Shown: in pieces, positions 1 to 5,406 of the stretch
How positions within the stretch are numbered: the stretch's first letter is position 1
Layout of the letters: each line of letters begins with the position of its first letter
Assembly: GCA_945957075.1 (NCBI GenBank)
Contig: CAMFJP010000087.1
Location: 1-5,406, forward strand
Direction: 5' to 3'
Source: an uncultured Chlamydiae bacterium
GTDB lineage: Bacteria > Chlamydiota > Chlamydiia > Chlamydiales > Rhabdochlamydiaceae
Length of the DNA: 5,406 nt
Program-made: the position numbers and the translations under genes
The notes under the pieces: generated by a model
Databases searched by the model: none
What the model was told of the DNA's origin: nothing
The model's input: the letters and a program-made list of their open reading frames with translations, nothing else

Positions 1-90
1 GAAAAGACCATCCAAGACTTAACAGATCAGTTTTGCAAAGAGACTGATGACCTGATGCAAGCAAAAGAAAAAGAGATTATGACTGTTTAG
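1..90 (+). CDS. frr: Ribosome recycling factor, C-terminal 29 residues (5' truncated by window)
   Basis: The reading frame is open from the first base and stops with TAG at 88-90. The encoded tail contains TIQDLTDQFCKETDDL and ends in KEKEIMTV. This matches the charged C-terminal helix of ribosome recycling factor, where a TLQDLTDEF-like stretch and a final KEKEIM(E/T)V are typical. The protein, with elongation factor G, splits the post-termination ribosome in the cytoplasm so that its subunits can be reused. A complete protein is about 180-185 residues, so only about the last sixth is visible; the start, RBS and promoter lie outside the window. The identification rests on this short but characteristic tail. 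No T-rich hairpin terminator follows the stop, so read-through towards the tRNA genes is possible. Confidence 0.82.
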   Translation, partial: EKTIQDLTDQFCKETDDLMQAKEKEIMTV

Positions 91-93
91 TGC

Positions 94-123
94 TTGCGGA
101 AAAATCCCGCGGCGCGATAGAAT
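94..123 (+). promoter_or_regulatory. Candidate sigma-70/sigma-66-type promoter for the tRNA-Glu/tRNA-Lys/ispD unit
   Basis: A -35-like TTGCGG at 94-99 (three of six consensus bases) is followed after 18 bases by TAGAAT at 118-123 (five of six bases of TATAAT). Transcription would start near 130-132, about 18 bases before tRNA-Glu. The spacer and the bases just after the -10 box are G+C-rich (CCCGCGGCGCG and GTGTGCC), a discriminator style common at stable-RNA promoters. The position directly upstream of the tRNAs, after the frr stop, is what one would expect. The -35 match is weak, and no transcript data support the call. Confidence 0.5.
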
Positions 124-148
124 GTGTGCCACAAATTTAATGAAAATT

Positions 149-223
149 GGCCCCATCGTCTAGCCTGGCCTAGGACACCAGATTTTCATTCTGATAACAG
201 GGGTTCGAATCCCCTTGGGGTCA
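149..223 (+). tRNA. tRNA-Glu, anticodon UUC (TTC at 185-187)
   Basis: A full cloverleaf can be folded by hand. The acceptor stem pairs GGCCCCA (149-155) with TGGGGTC (216-222), including one G-U, and A223 is the discriminator. The D stem is GTCT (158-161) with AGGAC (173-176 paired). The anticodon stem is CCAGA (178-182) with TCTGA (190-194), around the loop TTTTCAT. The variable loop is a short TAAC, as in E. coli tRNA-Glu. The T arm is AGGGG-TTCGAAT-CCCCT (199-215). The top anticodon-stem pair is a C27-A43 mismatch. No 3' CCA is encoded (TGT follows), so it must be added after transcription. The tRNA reads GAA/GAG codons and lies six bases upstream of tRNA-Lys, so the two are very probably cut from one precursor. 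Confidence 0.96.
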
Positions 224-229
224 TGTATC

Positions 230-303
230 GAGACTTTAGCTCAGTTGGTTAGAGCACCTCACTTTTAATGAGGGGGTCGATGGTTCGAGTCCATCAAGTC
301 TCA
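230..303 (+). tRNA. tRNA-Lys, anticodon UUU (TTT at 264-266)
   Basis: The gene folds as a canonical cloverleaf without mismatches. The acceptor stem is GAGACTT (230-236) with AAGTCTC (296-302) and discriminator A303. The D arm is GCTC...GAGC. The anticodon stem is CCTCA (257-261) with TGAGG (269-273), around CTTTTAA. The variable loop has five bases, and the T arm is GATGG-TTCGAGT-CCATC (279-295). CCA is not encoded. It decodes AAA/AAG. It follows tRNA-Glu by six bases and precedes the ispD start codon by only five, so its 3' processing would also define the 5' end of the ispD message. Confidence 0.97.
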
Positions 304-308
304 ACTTT

Positions 309-995
309 ATGACATCAAAACAGCCTATTGTTAGAGCTATTCTTTTAATGGCTGGTAGTGGCATGCGTACTGGCAGTTCTACCCCTAAACAGTTTCATTT
401 TTTGCAGGGCAAGCGAGTTTATATGTATGCCCTTGAGACCTTCCTTCGCGTATCGTTTTTTTCTGAAATTATTATTGTGTGCCATCCCTTGTGGTTAGAT
501 ATTGTGAATAGAGAAACGGAAGATTTTTCTATAGTGCGGGTTGTTCCTGGTGGGTCTTCGCGTCAACACTCTTCTTATCTTGGACTTTTGGCCTGTACAG
601 GGCACACAGACTATGTTGTGATTCATGATGCAGCACGCCCTTTTGTGACAAAGGACATAGTGGAAAGAAATATTCAAGAGGTTCTAATGTATCAGGCTGT
701 AAATACCTGCATCCCCTCTTCTGATACTATTGTCCATACAAAAGATGGAGCGTTTATTGATACTATTCCTCTCCGCAGAGAGTATTGGTGTGGACAGACA
801 CCTCAAAGTTTTTCTTATCCGCTGATACGCGCAGCACATGAAAAAGCTCAAGATTTAGAGGCTTCGGACGATTGTAGTTTGCTAAAGGACAATAAGATTC
901 GTGTTGTAATTGGCAACGAGTTGAACAAGAAGATCACAACGGAATTAGATTTATTTTTAGCTGAACAATTTTTAATTAAAAATGTTGTGATATAA
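309..995 (+). CDS. ispD: 2-C-methyl-D-erythritol 4-phosphate cytidylyltransferase (IspD)
   Basis: This 228-residue cytosolic enzyme matches the usual IspD length of about 225-240. It transfers CMP from CTP to methylerythritol 4-phosphate, the third step of the MEP isoprenoid pathway. The N-terminal CTP-binding loop is AILLMAGSGMRTG (10-22) followed by PKQF (26-29), placing Arg20 and Lys27 exactly where E. coli IspD has its catalytic residues. Further family motifs are GGSSRQ (81-86), VVIHDAARPFV (103-113), Thr140, Arg157, QTPQ.F (163-168), SDD (186-188, usually TDD) and the C-terminal NKKIT (206-210) with the substrate-binding Lys208. ATG 309 is the first possible start, because the frame has no start codon between the stop at 237-239 and this ATG. 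The next ATG (codon 14) would remove the first beta strand. No Shine-Dalgarno sequence fits in the five bases after tRNA-Lys. It is probably cotranscribed with the tRNAs. Confidence 0.95.
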   Translation: MTSKQPIVRAILLMAGSGMRTGSSTPKQFHFLQGKRVYMYALETFLRVSFFSEIIIVCHPLWLDIVNRETEDFSIVRVVPGGSSRQHSSYLGLLACTGHTDYVVIHDAARPFVTKDIVERNIQEVLMYQAVNTCIPSSDTIVHTKDGAFIDTIPLRREYWCGQTPQSFSYPLIRAAHEKAQDLEASDDCSLLKDNKIRVVIGNELNKKITTELDLFLAEQFLIKNVVI

Positions 996-1010
996 ATACA
1001 TTATTGGTAG

Positions 1011-1032
1011 TAGTTAATTAATGTAATTACTA
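1011..1032. promoter_or_regulatory. Imperfect AT-rich inverted repeat in the ispD-glgC gap
   Basis: TAGTTAATTA (1011-1020) is mirrored, with one bulged T, by TAATTACTA (1024-1032) across a three-base spacer. It sits three bases upstream of the glgC Shine-Dalgarno sequence, so it could be an operator or a weak hairpin in the mRNA leader. With so few G-C pairs and no T-run after it, it would not work as an intrinsic terminator. The surrounding gap (996-1043) is so AT-rich that several poor -10-like hexamers can be found, and I could not choose a promoter for glgC. The dyad may be chance. Confidence 0.25.
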
Positions 1033-1034
1033 TC

Positions 1035-1038
1035 GAGG
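1035..1038 (+). promoter_or_regulatory. Shine-Dalgarno sequence that sets the glgC start
   Basis: GAGG at 1035-1038 is followed by five bases (TGTGT) and then ATG at 1044, which is normal spacing. The alternative in-frame GTG at 1038-1040 shares its first base with this GAGG and has no ribosome binding site of its own. This favours ATG 1044. Confidence 0.7.
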
Positions 1039-1043
1039 TGTGT

Positions 1044-2321
1044 ATGTGTTTTGCGCGTCCCCTTCAACCAGAGATGCGGCCTGATGAAGCGGCTCTTGCT
1101 GCCAAGGCGTTGCATGGCGTTGCTGCAATCGTGTTAGCCGGCGGCCAGGGAACGCGGCTGTTCCCTTTGACGCAAACTCGGTGTAAGCCAGCTGTTGCGT
1201 TTGGAGGAAGATACCTTCTAATTGATATCCCCCTTTCTAATGCTCTCAATTCTGGAATAGAAAATATTTTTGTTATTTCTCAATACCTAGCCTCCTCTTT
1301 GCAAGAGTATATTGTGCAAACCTATACAACACAAAAAATTCCTATTCGGCTCATTTGCCCTCAAGAAACCGCTGAAAAAAAATTATGGTTTGAAGGAACA
1401 GCGGATGCGGTACGGAAAAATTTAGAGCATTTAAAGCATGTTCCGGCAGACTACTTTTTGATCCTTTCAGGAGACCAGCTGTACAATATTGACTTTCAGC
1501 ATATGCTCTCTTTTGCAATTTCAAAAAATGCAGATCTTGTTATTGCCTCGCTTCCTGTTTCCAAAGAAAACGCAAAGCGTATGGGCGTTATGCGTGTAGA
1601 TGAAGAAAAATGCATTCGTCGCTTTGTGGAAAAACCAACGCAGCCAGAGCTTTTGAAAGACATTTATGATATAGAAACGCAAACTTGTCTGGGATCAATG
1701 GGGATCTATATTTTTAAAAAAAGCGCATTAATTGAAGCGATGGCAGAGCATGGGAATGATTTTGGAAGTCATATTATTCCATCTACTGTTGCTAAAGGAG
1801 GATCTTATGCCTTTGTTTACGATGGATACTGGGTCGATATCGGAACGATAGGTTCTTACTATGAAGCTAATTTGGCCTTGACTCAGGGTGGCAGCTGTTT
1901 AGATATCTATGATGAAAGTCATCCCATTTATGGAAGGCATAATCATTTGCCAAGTCCTATGATTAAAAATACATTGGTCCGCGATTCTTTGATCAGCCAA
2001 GGATCTATTATTGAAGCAGAGGAGATTGCCTCTAGCGTAATTGGGGTGCGTGCGCGTATAGGACAGGGAAGTATTGTTCATAGATCAATTGTTTTGGGAA
2101 ATCATTTGCACGATATTTCTAGTGCGTCTGATTTTTTTGGTATTGGTGAAGATTGTGTGATTGATAAAGCGATTATTGATGAACAAAGTTATATAGGCCA
2201 TAGAGCGCGCCTTACTAACTCCAAAAATATACAAAACTTTGATGGCGATGGTATTTATATTCGTGATGGTATTATTATCGTAACCTCAGGAGCACGAATC
2301 CCCGACGGTTTTATTTTATGA
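1044..2321 (+). CDS. glgC: Glucose-1-phosphate adenylyltransferase (ADP-glucose pyrophosphorylase)
   Basis: The enzyme converts glucose 1-phosphate and ATP to ADP-glucose and pyrophosphate, normally the committed step of bacterial glycogen synthesis in the cytosol. The 425-residue length fits the family (E. coli 431). Numbered from ATG 1044, the nucleotidyltransferase loop AAIVLAGGQGTRL is at 27-39, followed by KPAV (48-51), DIPLSNALNSGI (61-72), WFEGTADAV (115-123), the catalytic-Asp segment SGDQLYNID (142-150, Asp144 corresponding to E. coli Asp142) and FVEKP (194-198, Lys197 corresponding to the glucose-1-phosphate-binding Lys195). The C-terminal third has the isoleucine/glycine-rich turns of a left-handed beta helix and ends in the typical DG..I..GI.IV..GA.IPDG. 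ATG 1044 is preferred over GTG 1038 because GAGG sits five bases upstream of it. Its TGA overlaps the next start as ATGA. The first part of the gene is much more G+C-rich than the rest. Confidence 0.95.
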   Translation: MCFARPLQPEMRPDEAALAAKALHGVAAIVLAGGQGTRLFPLTQTRCKPAVAFGGRYLLIDIPLSNALNSGIENIFVISQYLASSLQEYIVQTYTTQKIPIRLICPQETAEKKLWFEGTADAVRKNLEHLKHVPADYFLILSGDQLYNIDFQHMLSFAISKNADLVIASLPVSKENAKRMGVMRVDEEKCIRRFVEKPTQPELLKDIYDIETQTCLGSMGIYIFKKSALIEAMAEHGNDFGSHIIPSTVAKGGSYAFVYDGYWVDIGTIGSYYEANLALTQGGSCLDIYDESHPIYGRHNHLPSPMIKNTLVRDSLISQGSIIEAEEIASSVIGVRARIGQGSIVHRSIVLGNHLHDISSASDFFGIGEDCVIDKAIIDEQSYIGHRARLTNSKNIQNFDGDGIYIRDGIIIVTSGARIPDGFIL

Positions 2322-3076
2322 TACGCATTTGGGCGCTGGCAGATGTACATTTAGCTTTTGGAGATCCTAGTAAATCCATGGAGGCTTTTGGCCCTCTATG
2401 GGAACGCTATGCCGAAAGGATAGAAAGCAACTGGAAAGAGTGTATTGGGCAAGAAGATCTTGTTCTGATAGCCGGGGATATTTCTTGGGCAATGAAACCA
2501 GAGGATGCCAGAGTAGATCTTTTGTGGCTTGATGCATTGCCTGGAAAAAAGGTCATTTTAAGAGGCAATCACGATTATTGGTGGCCCTCTTCTAAAGCTA
2601 AATTACATAGGCTTTTGCCTCCGAGTATTGTTGCAATTCATAATGATGCATTTTTGTGGAATGGAGTTGCTGTTGGAGGTTCTCGTCTTTGGGACTCCTC
2701 TGAATACCGTTTTGATACGATTGTGCACTTTCAGGAAAATCCGCGCGCCCGTTCGCATGAAAGGGATGAGGAAGAGAGTGAGAAAATTTTTGTTCGAGAG
2801 CTCGGAAGATTGCAGCTAAGTTTGGAGCAGATGCATCCGGAAGCGCACACCCGTATTGCCATGACCCATTATCCGCCTATTGGTTTAGACCTTGTAGCCT
2901 CCCGAGCTTCAGCTCTTTTAGAAAAATTCAATATAGATCTCTGCATTTTTGGCCATTTGCATAATATCAAACAAGGTCCGCCCCTATTTGGTAAGGCGCG
3001 TGGTGTCAACTATATATTGACCTCTGCAGATTACCTCGAATTTAGGCCGATGCAAATAAATGTGCGTTGTAACTAG
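2318..3076 (+). CDS. Calcineurin-like metallophosphoesterase of unknown substrate (COG1768-like)
   Basis: The 252-residue protein has every metal-binding motif of the calcineurin-like phosphoesterase fold, in order: DVH (Asp9, His11), GD (Gly53-Asp54), GNHD (83-86, Asn84, His85), TH (His184) and GHLH (212-215, His213, His215). It should therefore be an active two-metal hydrolase. There is no signal peptide or membrane segment, so it is probably cytosolic. The overall pattern, with ALADVHL at the start, GDISWAM and GNHDYWW, resembles the predicted phosphohydrolases of COG1768; that is family recall and no substrate is implied. Its ATG overlaps the glgC stop (ATGA) and lacks its own Shine-Dalgarno sequence, so translation is probably coupled to glgC. 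A link to glycogen metabolism or nucleotide turnover is inference from position only. The 3' end overlaps the convergent lipA gene by 35 bases. Confidence 0.88.
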   Translation: MIRIWALADVHLAFGDPSKSMEAFGPLWERYAERIESNWKECIGQEDLVLIAGDISWAMKPEDARVDLLWLDALPGKKVILRGNHDYWWPSSKAKLHRLLPPSIVAIHNDAFLWNGVAVGGSRLWDSSEYRFDTIVHFQENPRARSHERDEEESEKIFVRELGRLQLSLEQMHPEAHTRIAMTHYPPIGLDLVASRASALLEKFNIDLCIFGHLHNIKQGPPLFGKARGVNYILTSADYLEFRPMQINVRCN

Positions 3077-3938
3077 AGCGTACAAAAGGGCCGCAGTACA
3101 TGTGCTTTATTCCGATAGAGGTTCCGTATGCAGCATACTCTTCGAATGTTTCGGGAGAGATAAAATTTTTCACCGTTAATTTGCGTCGATTGGGTTGCAG
3201 GTAATGACCAATTGTGACGATATCGCACCCCACATTTTTGAGATCGTGTAACGTCTCTTTTACCTCTTCTTTTTGTTCGCCAAGTCCTACCATGATCCCC
3301 GATTTTACAAAGCGCACACAGCCACTTTCTTTGGAATGACGCAGTATGCAAAGAGTGCGCTCATAGGTTGCTTTATGACGTACCCTTGGGGTTAAGGAGC
3401 GTACGGTTTCGATATTGTGATTGAATACATCTGGACGCTCTTTTAGTACACATTCAAGTGCCGTAAGATTCCCATTAAAATCAGAGGTTAGTACCTCGGT
3501 TGTAACCTCTTCATTATGAGATCGTATAGTGCGTATGATTTCTGCGATGTGTTTTGCACCCCCATCGGAGAGGTCATCGCGTGCCACCATTGTAATTACC
3601 ACATGCCGGAGTCCAAGCTCTTTTACAGACAGCGCAATGCGTGTCGGCTCATCTTCCTCTGGTGCTTTGGGTGTTTTGGAAAAATCGATATCACAAAAAC
3701 CACAGTTGCGCGAACATTCTTTGCCAAGGGCTAGAAAGGTCGCTGTTTTTTTACTATAGCATTCGGGTCTATTCGGGCATTTTGCTTCTTCGCAGACCGT
3801 ATTTAGGCGATATGTGCGCAGAATGGTATTTGTTTGAAATACCTCTCCCCCTTTGGGAATATCCTTATGTAGCCAAGAGGGAAACCTCCCGCGTGGTGCA
3901 GATTCTGGATTTTCTGGAAGTAGGTTTAGCTTAGTCAT
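3042..3938 (-). CDS. lipA: Lipoyl synthase (radical SAM)
   Basis: LipA inserts two sulfur atoms into a protein-bound octanoyl chain, making the lipoyl cofactor of 2-oxoacid dehydrogenase E2 subunits and GcvH. The 298-residue protein carries both iron-sulfur sites. CEEAKCPNRPEC (Cys49, Cys54, Cys60) is the CX4CX5C auxiliary cluster that donates sulfur. CSRNCGFC (Cys75, Cys79, Cys82) is the CX3CX2C radical-SAM cluster. Other family signatures are ATFLALG (66-72), HNIETV, KSGIMVGLGE, TIGHYLQP (usually TIGQYL) and the C-terminal RSSYNA (287-292), which supplies the serine ligand of the auxiliary cluster. Its ATG overlaps the lpdA TAA by one base (TAATG), with AAGAGG four bases upstream. lpdA and lipA therefore form an operon around the same cofactor. 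The last 35 bases overlap the phosphoesterase gene on the other strand. Confidence 0.97.
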   Translation of the reverse strand: MTKLNLLPENPESAPRGRFPSWLHKDIPKGGEVFQTNTILRTYRLNTVCEEAKCPNRPECYSKKTATFLALGKECSRNCGFCDIDFSKTPKAPEEDEPTRIALSVKELGLRHVVITMVARDDLSDGGAKHIAEIIRTIRSHNEEVTTEVLTSDFNGNLTALECVLKERPDVFNHNIETVRSLTPRVRHKATYERTLCILRHSKESGCVRFVKSGIMVGLGEQKEEVKETLHDLKNVGCDIVTIGHYLQPNRRKLTVKNFISPETFEEYAAYGTSIGIKHMYCGPFVRSSYNAHLFASA

Positions 3939-5356
3939 TAGACCTCTTGGGAAAGAGTTCTAGGATGTTTTGGCGGAAAGTGTAGCGGCATGCCAAGAGC
4001 CATGAGAGTGGCTTCTGGCCATGCTTCTGCAAGCGTTGGATGTGCATGAATCGTTTCGGTGATAGACTCTGCCGTAAGCTCATTATGGATCGCAAGGCTC
4101 ATTTCGCCAATAAGAGTTCCAGCCTGTTCTCCCATGGCCTGAGCGCCTAAAATAGCGCCTGTGTTTTTATCAATCACAACTTGTGCAAACCCTTCAGTTT
4201 CTCCAGATGCTACCGATTTTCCTAGAGCTAGGAACGGAAATGTTCCAATTGTTGCTGCATGGCCAGCTTGCGTTGCTTGCTCTAAAGTCATTCCAACCAT
4301 TGCAATTTCAGGAGAGGTAAAAATCACGGCGGGTACAGCGTCGTAGTTTATGTGCGCAGTTTGTCCGGTTGCATGAGAACTTGCAACAAGTCCTTGATGG
4401 GAAGCTACGTGAGCGAGTAGCATTTTTCCTGTAACATCTCCAATTGCATAAATTCCAGGGACAGCGGTTTCCATATGTTCATTAACGCTAATGGCCCCTT
4501 TGCTGTCGACGTTAAGGCCTGCTTTGTTTAAGTCTAGTCCCTCTGTTGCTATTTTTCTTCCTACACAAACAAGCGCCCTTTCGCATTGAATAGGGGGTTT
4601 ATCTTTGAGTCGAATAGAGAGACCATCCTCTTGGTGATCGATTCCTTCTACGTAGACTTTTGTGTTTATATTGATTCCTTTTTTTACAAACGCGCGTGTG
4701 AGTGCATCCGAAATTTGTTTTCCCTGTAGGGATACAATTGCATCCAGCGCTTCCAAAATAGTAACGCGTACGCCAAAGGCCGCATATAAAGAGGCAAATT
4801 CACATCCGATGTAGCCGCCCCCTATGATCGCAAGTGTTTTAGGAAGGGAAGACCATTCTAAAATCGAAGAAGAGTTAAACACGCGCTTATGATCGCAGGG
4901 AAAGGCGGGAACGTCTGTTGGAACAGAGCCTGTCGCAATGATAATTTTTTTTGCAGACACAATAACATTGTCTTCGCCTTGCACTTTTAATTCCGTCTGT
5001 GAAGAGAACGAGGCTTTTCCTTTTAAGATCGTGATATGGTTGGCAGTTAAAAGACCTTCAAGATTTTTGCGAATTTTGGAGATGATAGCAGTTTTGCGTG
5101 CATGTATTTTTGCGAAATCAAAAGAAATAGGGCCCGTTTCAATTCCAAAAGTAGCGGCACTTTGTACAACATTCATGACGTGAGCGTGTGCAAGTAATGT
5201 TTTTGTGGGGATGCATCCTACATTAAGGCAAACACCTCCTAAGTATTCTTTTTCGATTAAGCATACACGTGCACCATTTTGGGAAGCTTTAATCGCTGCG
5301 ACATATCCTCCAGGACCGCTTCCAATAATTGCAATGTCAAACTGTTTTGTTTCCAT
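3938..5356 (-). CDS. lpdA: Dihydrolipoyl dehydrogenase (E3)
   Basis: This flavoprotein re-oxidises the dihydrolipoyl arm of 2-oxoacid dehydrogenase complexes with NAD+. The 472 residues match the family (E. coli 474). The order is: FAD-binding IIGSGPGG (10-17); redox-active disulfide in GGVCLNVGCIPTK (Cys43, Cys48); ATGS (141-144); NAD-binding IIGGGYIGCEFA (177-188); second FAD motif IYAIGDV (302-308); and the C-terminal dimer segment HAHPTLAE (437-444), with catalytic His439 and Glu444. The intact disulfide spacing and the HPT..E pair separate it from glutathione and mercuric reductases. ATG 5356 begins right before the FAD motif, as expected; upstream lies only a loose purine run (GAGAGAG) rather than a strong Shine-Dalgarno sequence. 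It is the upstream gene of the lpdA-lipA operon. The E1/E2 genes it serves are not in the window. Confidence 0.97.
   Translation of the reverse strand: METKQFDIAIIGSGPGGYVAAIKASQNGARVCLIEKEYLGGVCLNVGCIPTKTLLAHAHVMNVVQSAATFGIETGPISFDFAKIHARKTAIISKIRKNLEGLLTANHITILKGKASFSSQTELKVQGEDNVIVSAKKIIIATGSVPTDVPAFPCDHKRVFNSSSILEWSSLPKTLAIIGGGYIGCEFASLYAAFGVRVTILEALDAIVSLQGKQISDALTRAFVKKGININTKVYVEGIDHQEDGLSIRLKDKPPIQCERALVCVGRKIATEGLDLNKAGLNVDSKGAISVNEHMETAVPGIYAIGDVTGKMLLAHVASHQGLVASSHATGQTAHINYDAVPAVIFTSPEIAMVGMTLEQATQAGHAATIGTFPFLALGKSVASGETEGFAQVVIDKNTGAILGAQAMGEQAGTLIGEMSLAIHNELTAESITETIHAHPTLAEAWPEATLMALGMPLHFPPKHPRTLSQEV
3943..3948 (-). promoter_or_regulatory. Shine-Dalgarno sequence of lipA inside the lpdA 3' end
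   Basis: On the minus strand AAGAGG is followed by TCTA and the lipA ATG, a slightly short but usable spacing. It lies within the final codons of lpdA (Gln-Glu-Val-stop). lipA could thus be translated by ribosomes ending lpdA or by fresh initiation, and it supports ATG 3938 as the lipA start. Confidence 0.6.
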
Positions 5357-5406
5357 GCCTACTCTCTCTATCTAGTTTGTCTTATTAGACCTCTTTCGAA
5401 ACTTCA
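5357..5406 (-). other. Upstream region of lpdA, incomplete at the window edge
   Basis: These 50 bases hold the lpdA leader. On the minus strand they contain the purine-rich GAGAGAG just before the start, and farther up AAGAGGTCTAAT (5395-5384), a 12-base identical copy of the sequence around the lipA start (3948-3937). An 8-base palindrome TTTCGAAA lies at 5394-5401. One frame would read Glu-Val-Ser-Lys-Glu-Val and stop (5405-5385), so the 3' end of another minus-strand gene could also be here. I cannot tell whether this is an upstream gene, a promoter region or the end of a mobile element, and no promoter with both boxes fits inside the window. Confidence 0.3.

Noticed and set aside
96..110. 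GCGG/CCGC hairpin after frr as an intrinsic terminator
   Set aside because: The stem has only four pairs with a seven-base loop and is followed by G+C-rich sequence instead of a T-run. It lies in the spacer of the likely tRNA promoter.
1004..1033. TTGGTA (1004-1009) with TACTAT (1028-1033) as a glgC promoter
   Set aside because: Each box matches only four of six bases, and the start site would fall at about 1040, downstream of the Shine-Dalgarno sequence, so the message would lack it.
1038..1043. GTG 1038 as the glgC start
   Set aside because: It overlaps the only ribosome-binding sequence; ATG 1044 has correct spacing.
3073..3934. Several 70-97-codon open frames within lipA in other frames and on the plus strand
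   Set aside because: They lie wholly inside a well-supported lipA gene, have no ribosome binding sites I can see and resemble no family. They are shadows of the real coding frame.
4161..5183. Short plus-strand open frames opposite lpdA
   Set aside because: lpdA is supported along its whole length by catalytic and cofactor motifs; the antisense frames have no recognisable protein features.
1..5406. CRISPR arrays, phage, toxin-antitoxin or defence genes, or a novel multi-gene system
   Set aside because: All coding space is taken by recognisable housekeeping genes; no regularly spaced repeats or unexplained long gaps were seen.

Overview
This is a compact stretch of bacterial housekeeping genes, roughly 40-45% G+C by eye. 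It most likely comes from the Chlamydiae (chlamydia-related bacteria). Three things suggest that. lpdA is followed directly by lipA, and glgC by a COG1768-like phosphoesterase; I remember both pairs from Chlamydia genomes. The protein sequences also have a chlamydial flavour, and both tRNA genes lack an encoded CCA tail. The phylum assignment is inference, made without any database search, and I cannot resolve the family or genus.

Layout. Positions 1-90 are the 3' end of a ribosome recycling factor gene (frr). A probable promoter at 94-123 precedes tRNA-Glu(UUC) at 149-223 and tRNA-Lys(UUU) at 230-303. ispD (309-995) starts only five bases after tRNA-Lys. A 48-base AT-rich gap with an imperfect inverted repeat leads to glgC (1044-2321), whose stop codon overlaps the start of a calcineurin-like phosphoesterase gene (2318-3076) as ATGA. 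On the opposite strand lpdA (5356-3938) runs into lipA (3938-3042) with a one-base TAATG overlap. The two operons converge, and the 3' ends of lipA and the phosphoesterase gene overlap by 35 bases. The last 50 bases (5357-5406) are the upstream region of lpdA. No gap exceeds 300 bases.

How the genes work together. IspD makes CDP-methylerythritol in the MEP isoprenoid pathway. GlgC makes ADP-glucose for glycogen, and the coupled phosphoesterase has no assigned substrate. LipA builds the lipoyl cofactor of 2-oxoacid dehydrogenase E2 subunits (and GcvH). LpdA (E3) re-oxidises that same cofactor, so lpdA-lipA is a functionally coherent operon. frr and the tRNAs serve translation.

I see no mobile element that I can prove, no CRISPR, no toxin or defence genes, and no sign of an undescribed system. 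The points worth a second look are regulatory and architectural: an ispD mRNA with essentially no leader if the tRNA is processed away, the coupled glgC-phosphoesterase pair, the overlapping convergent 3' ends, and a sharp GC step within the 5' end of glgC.
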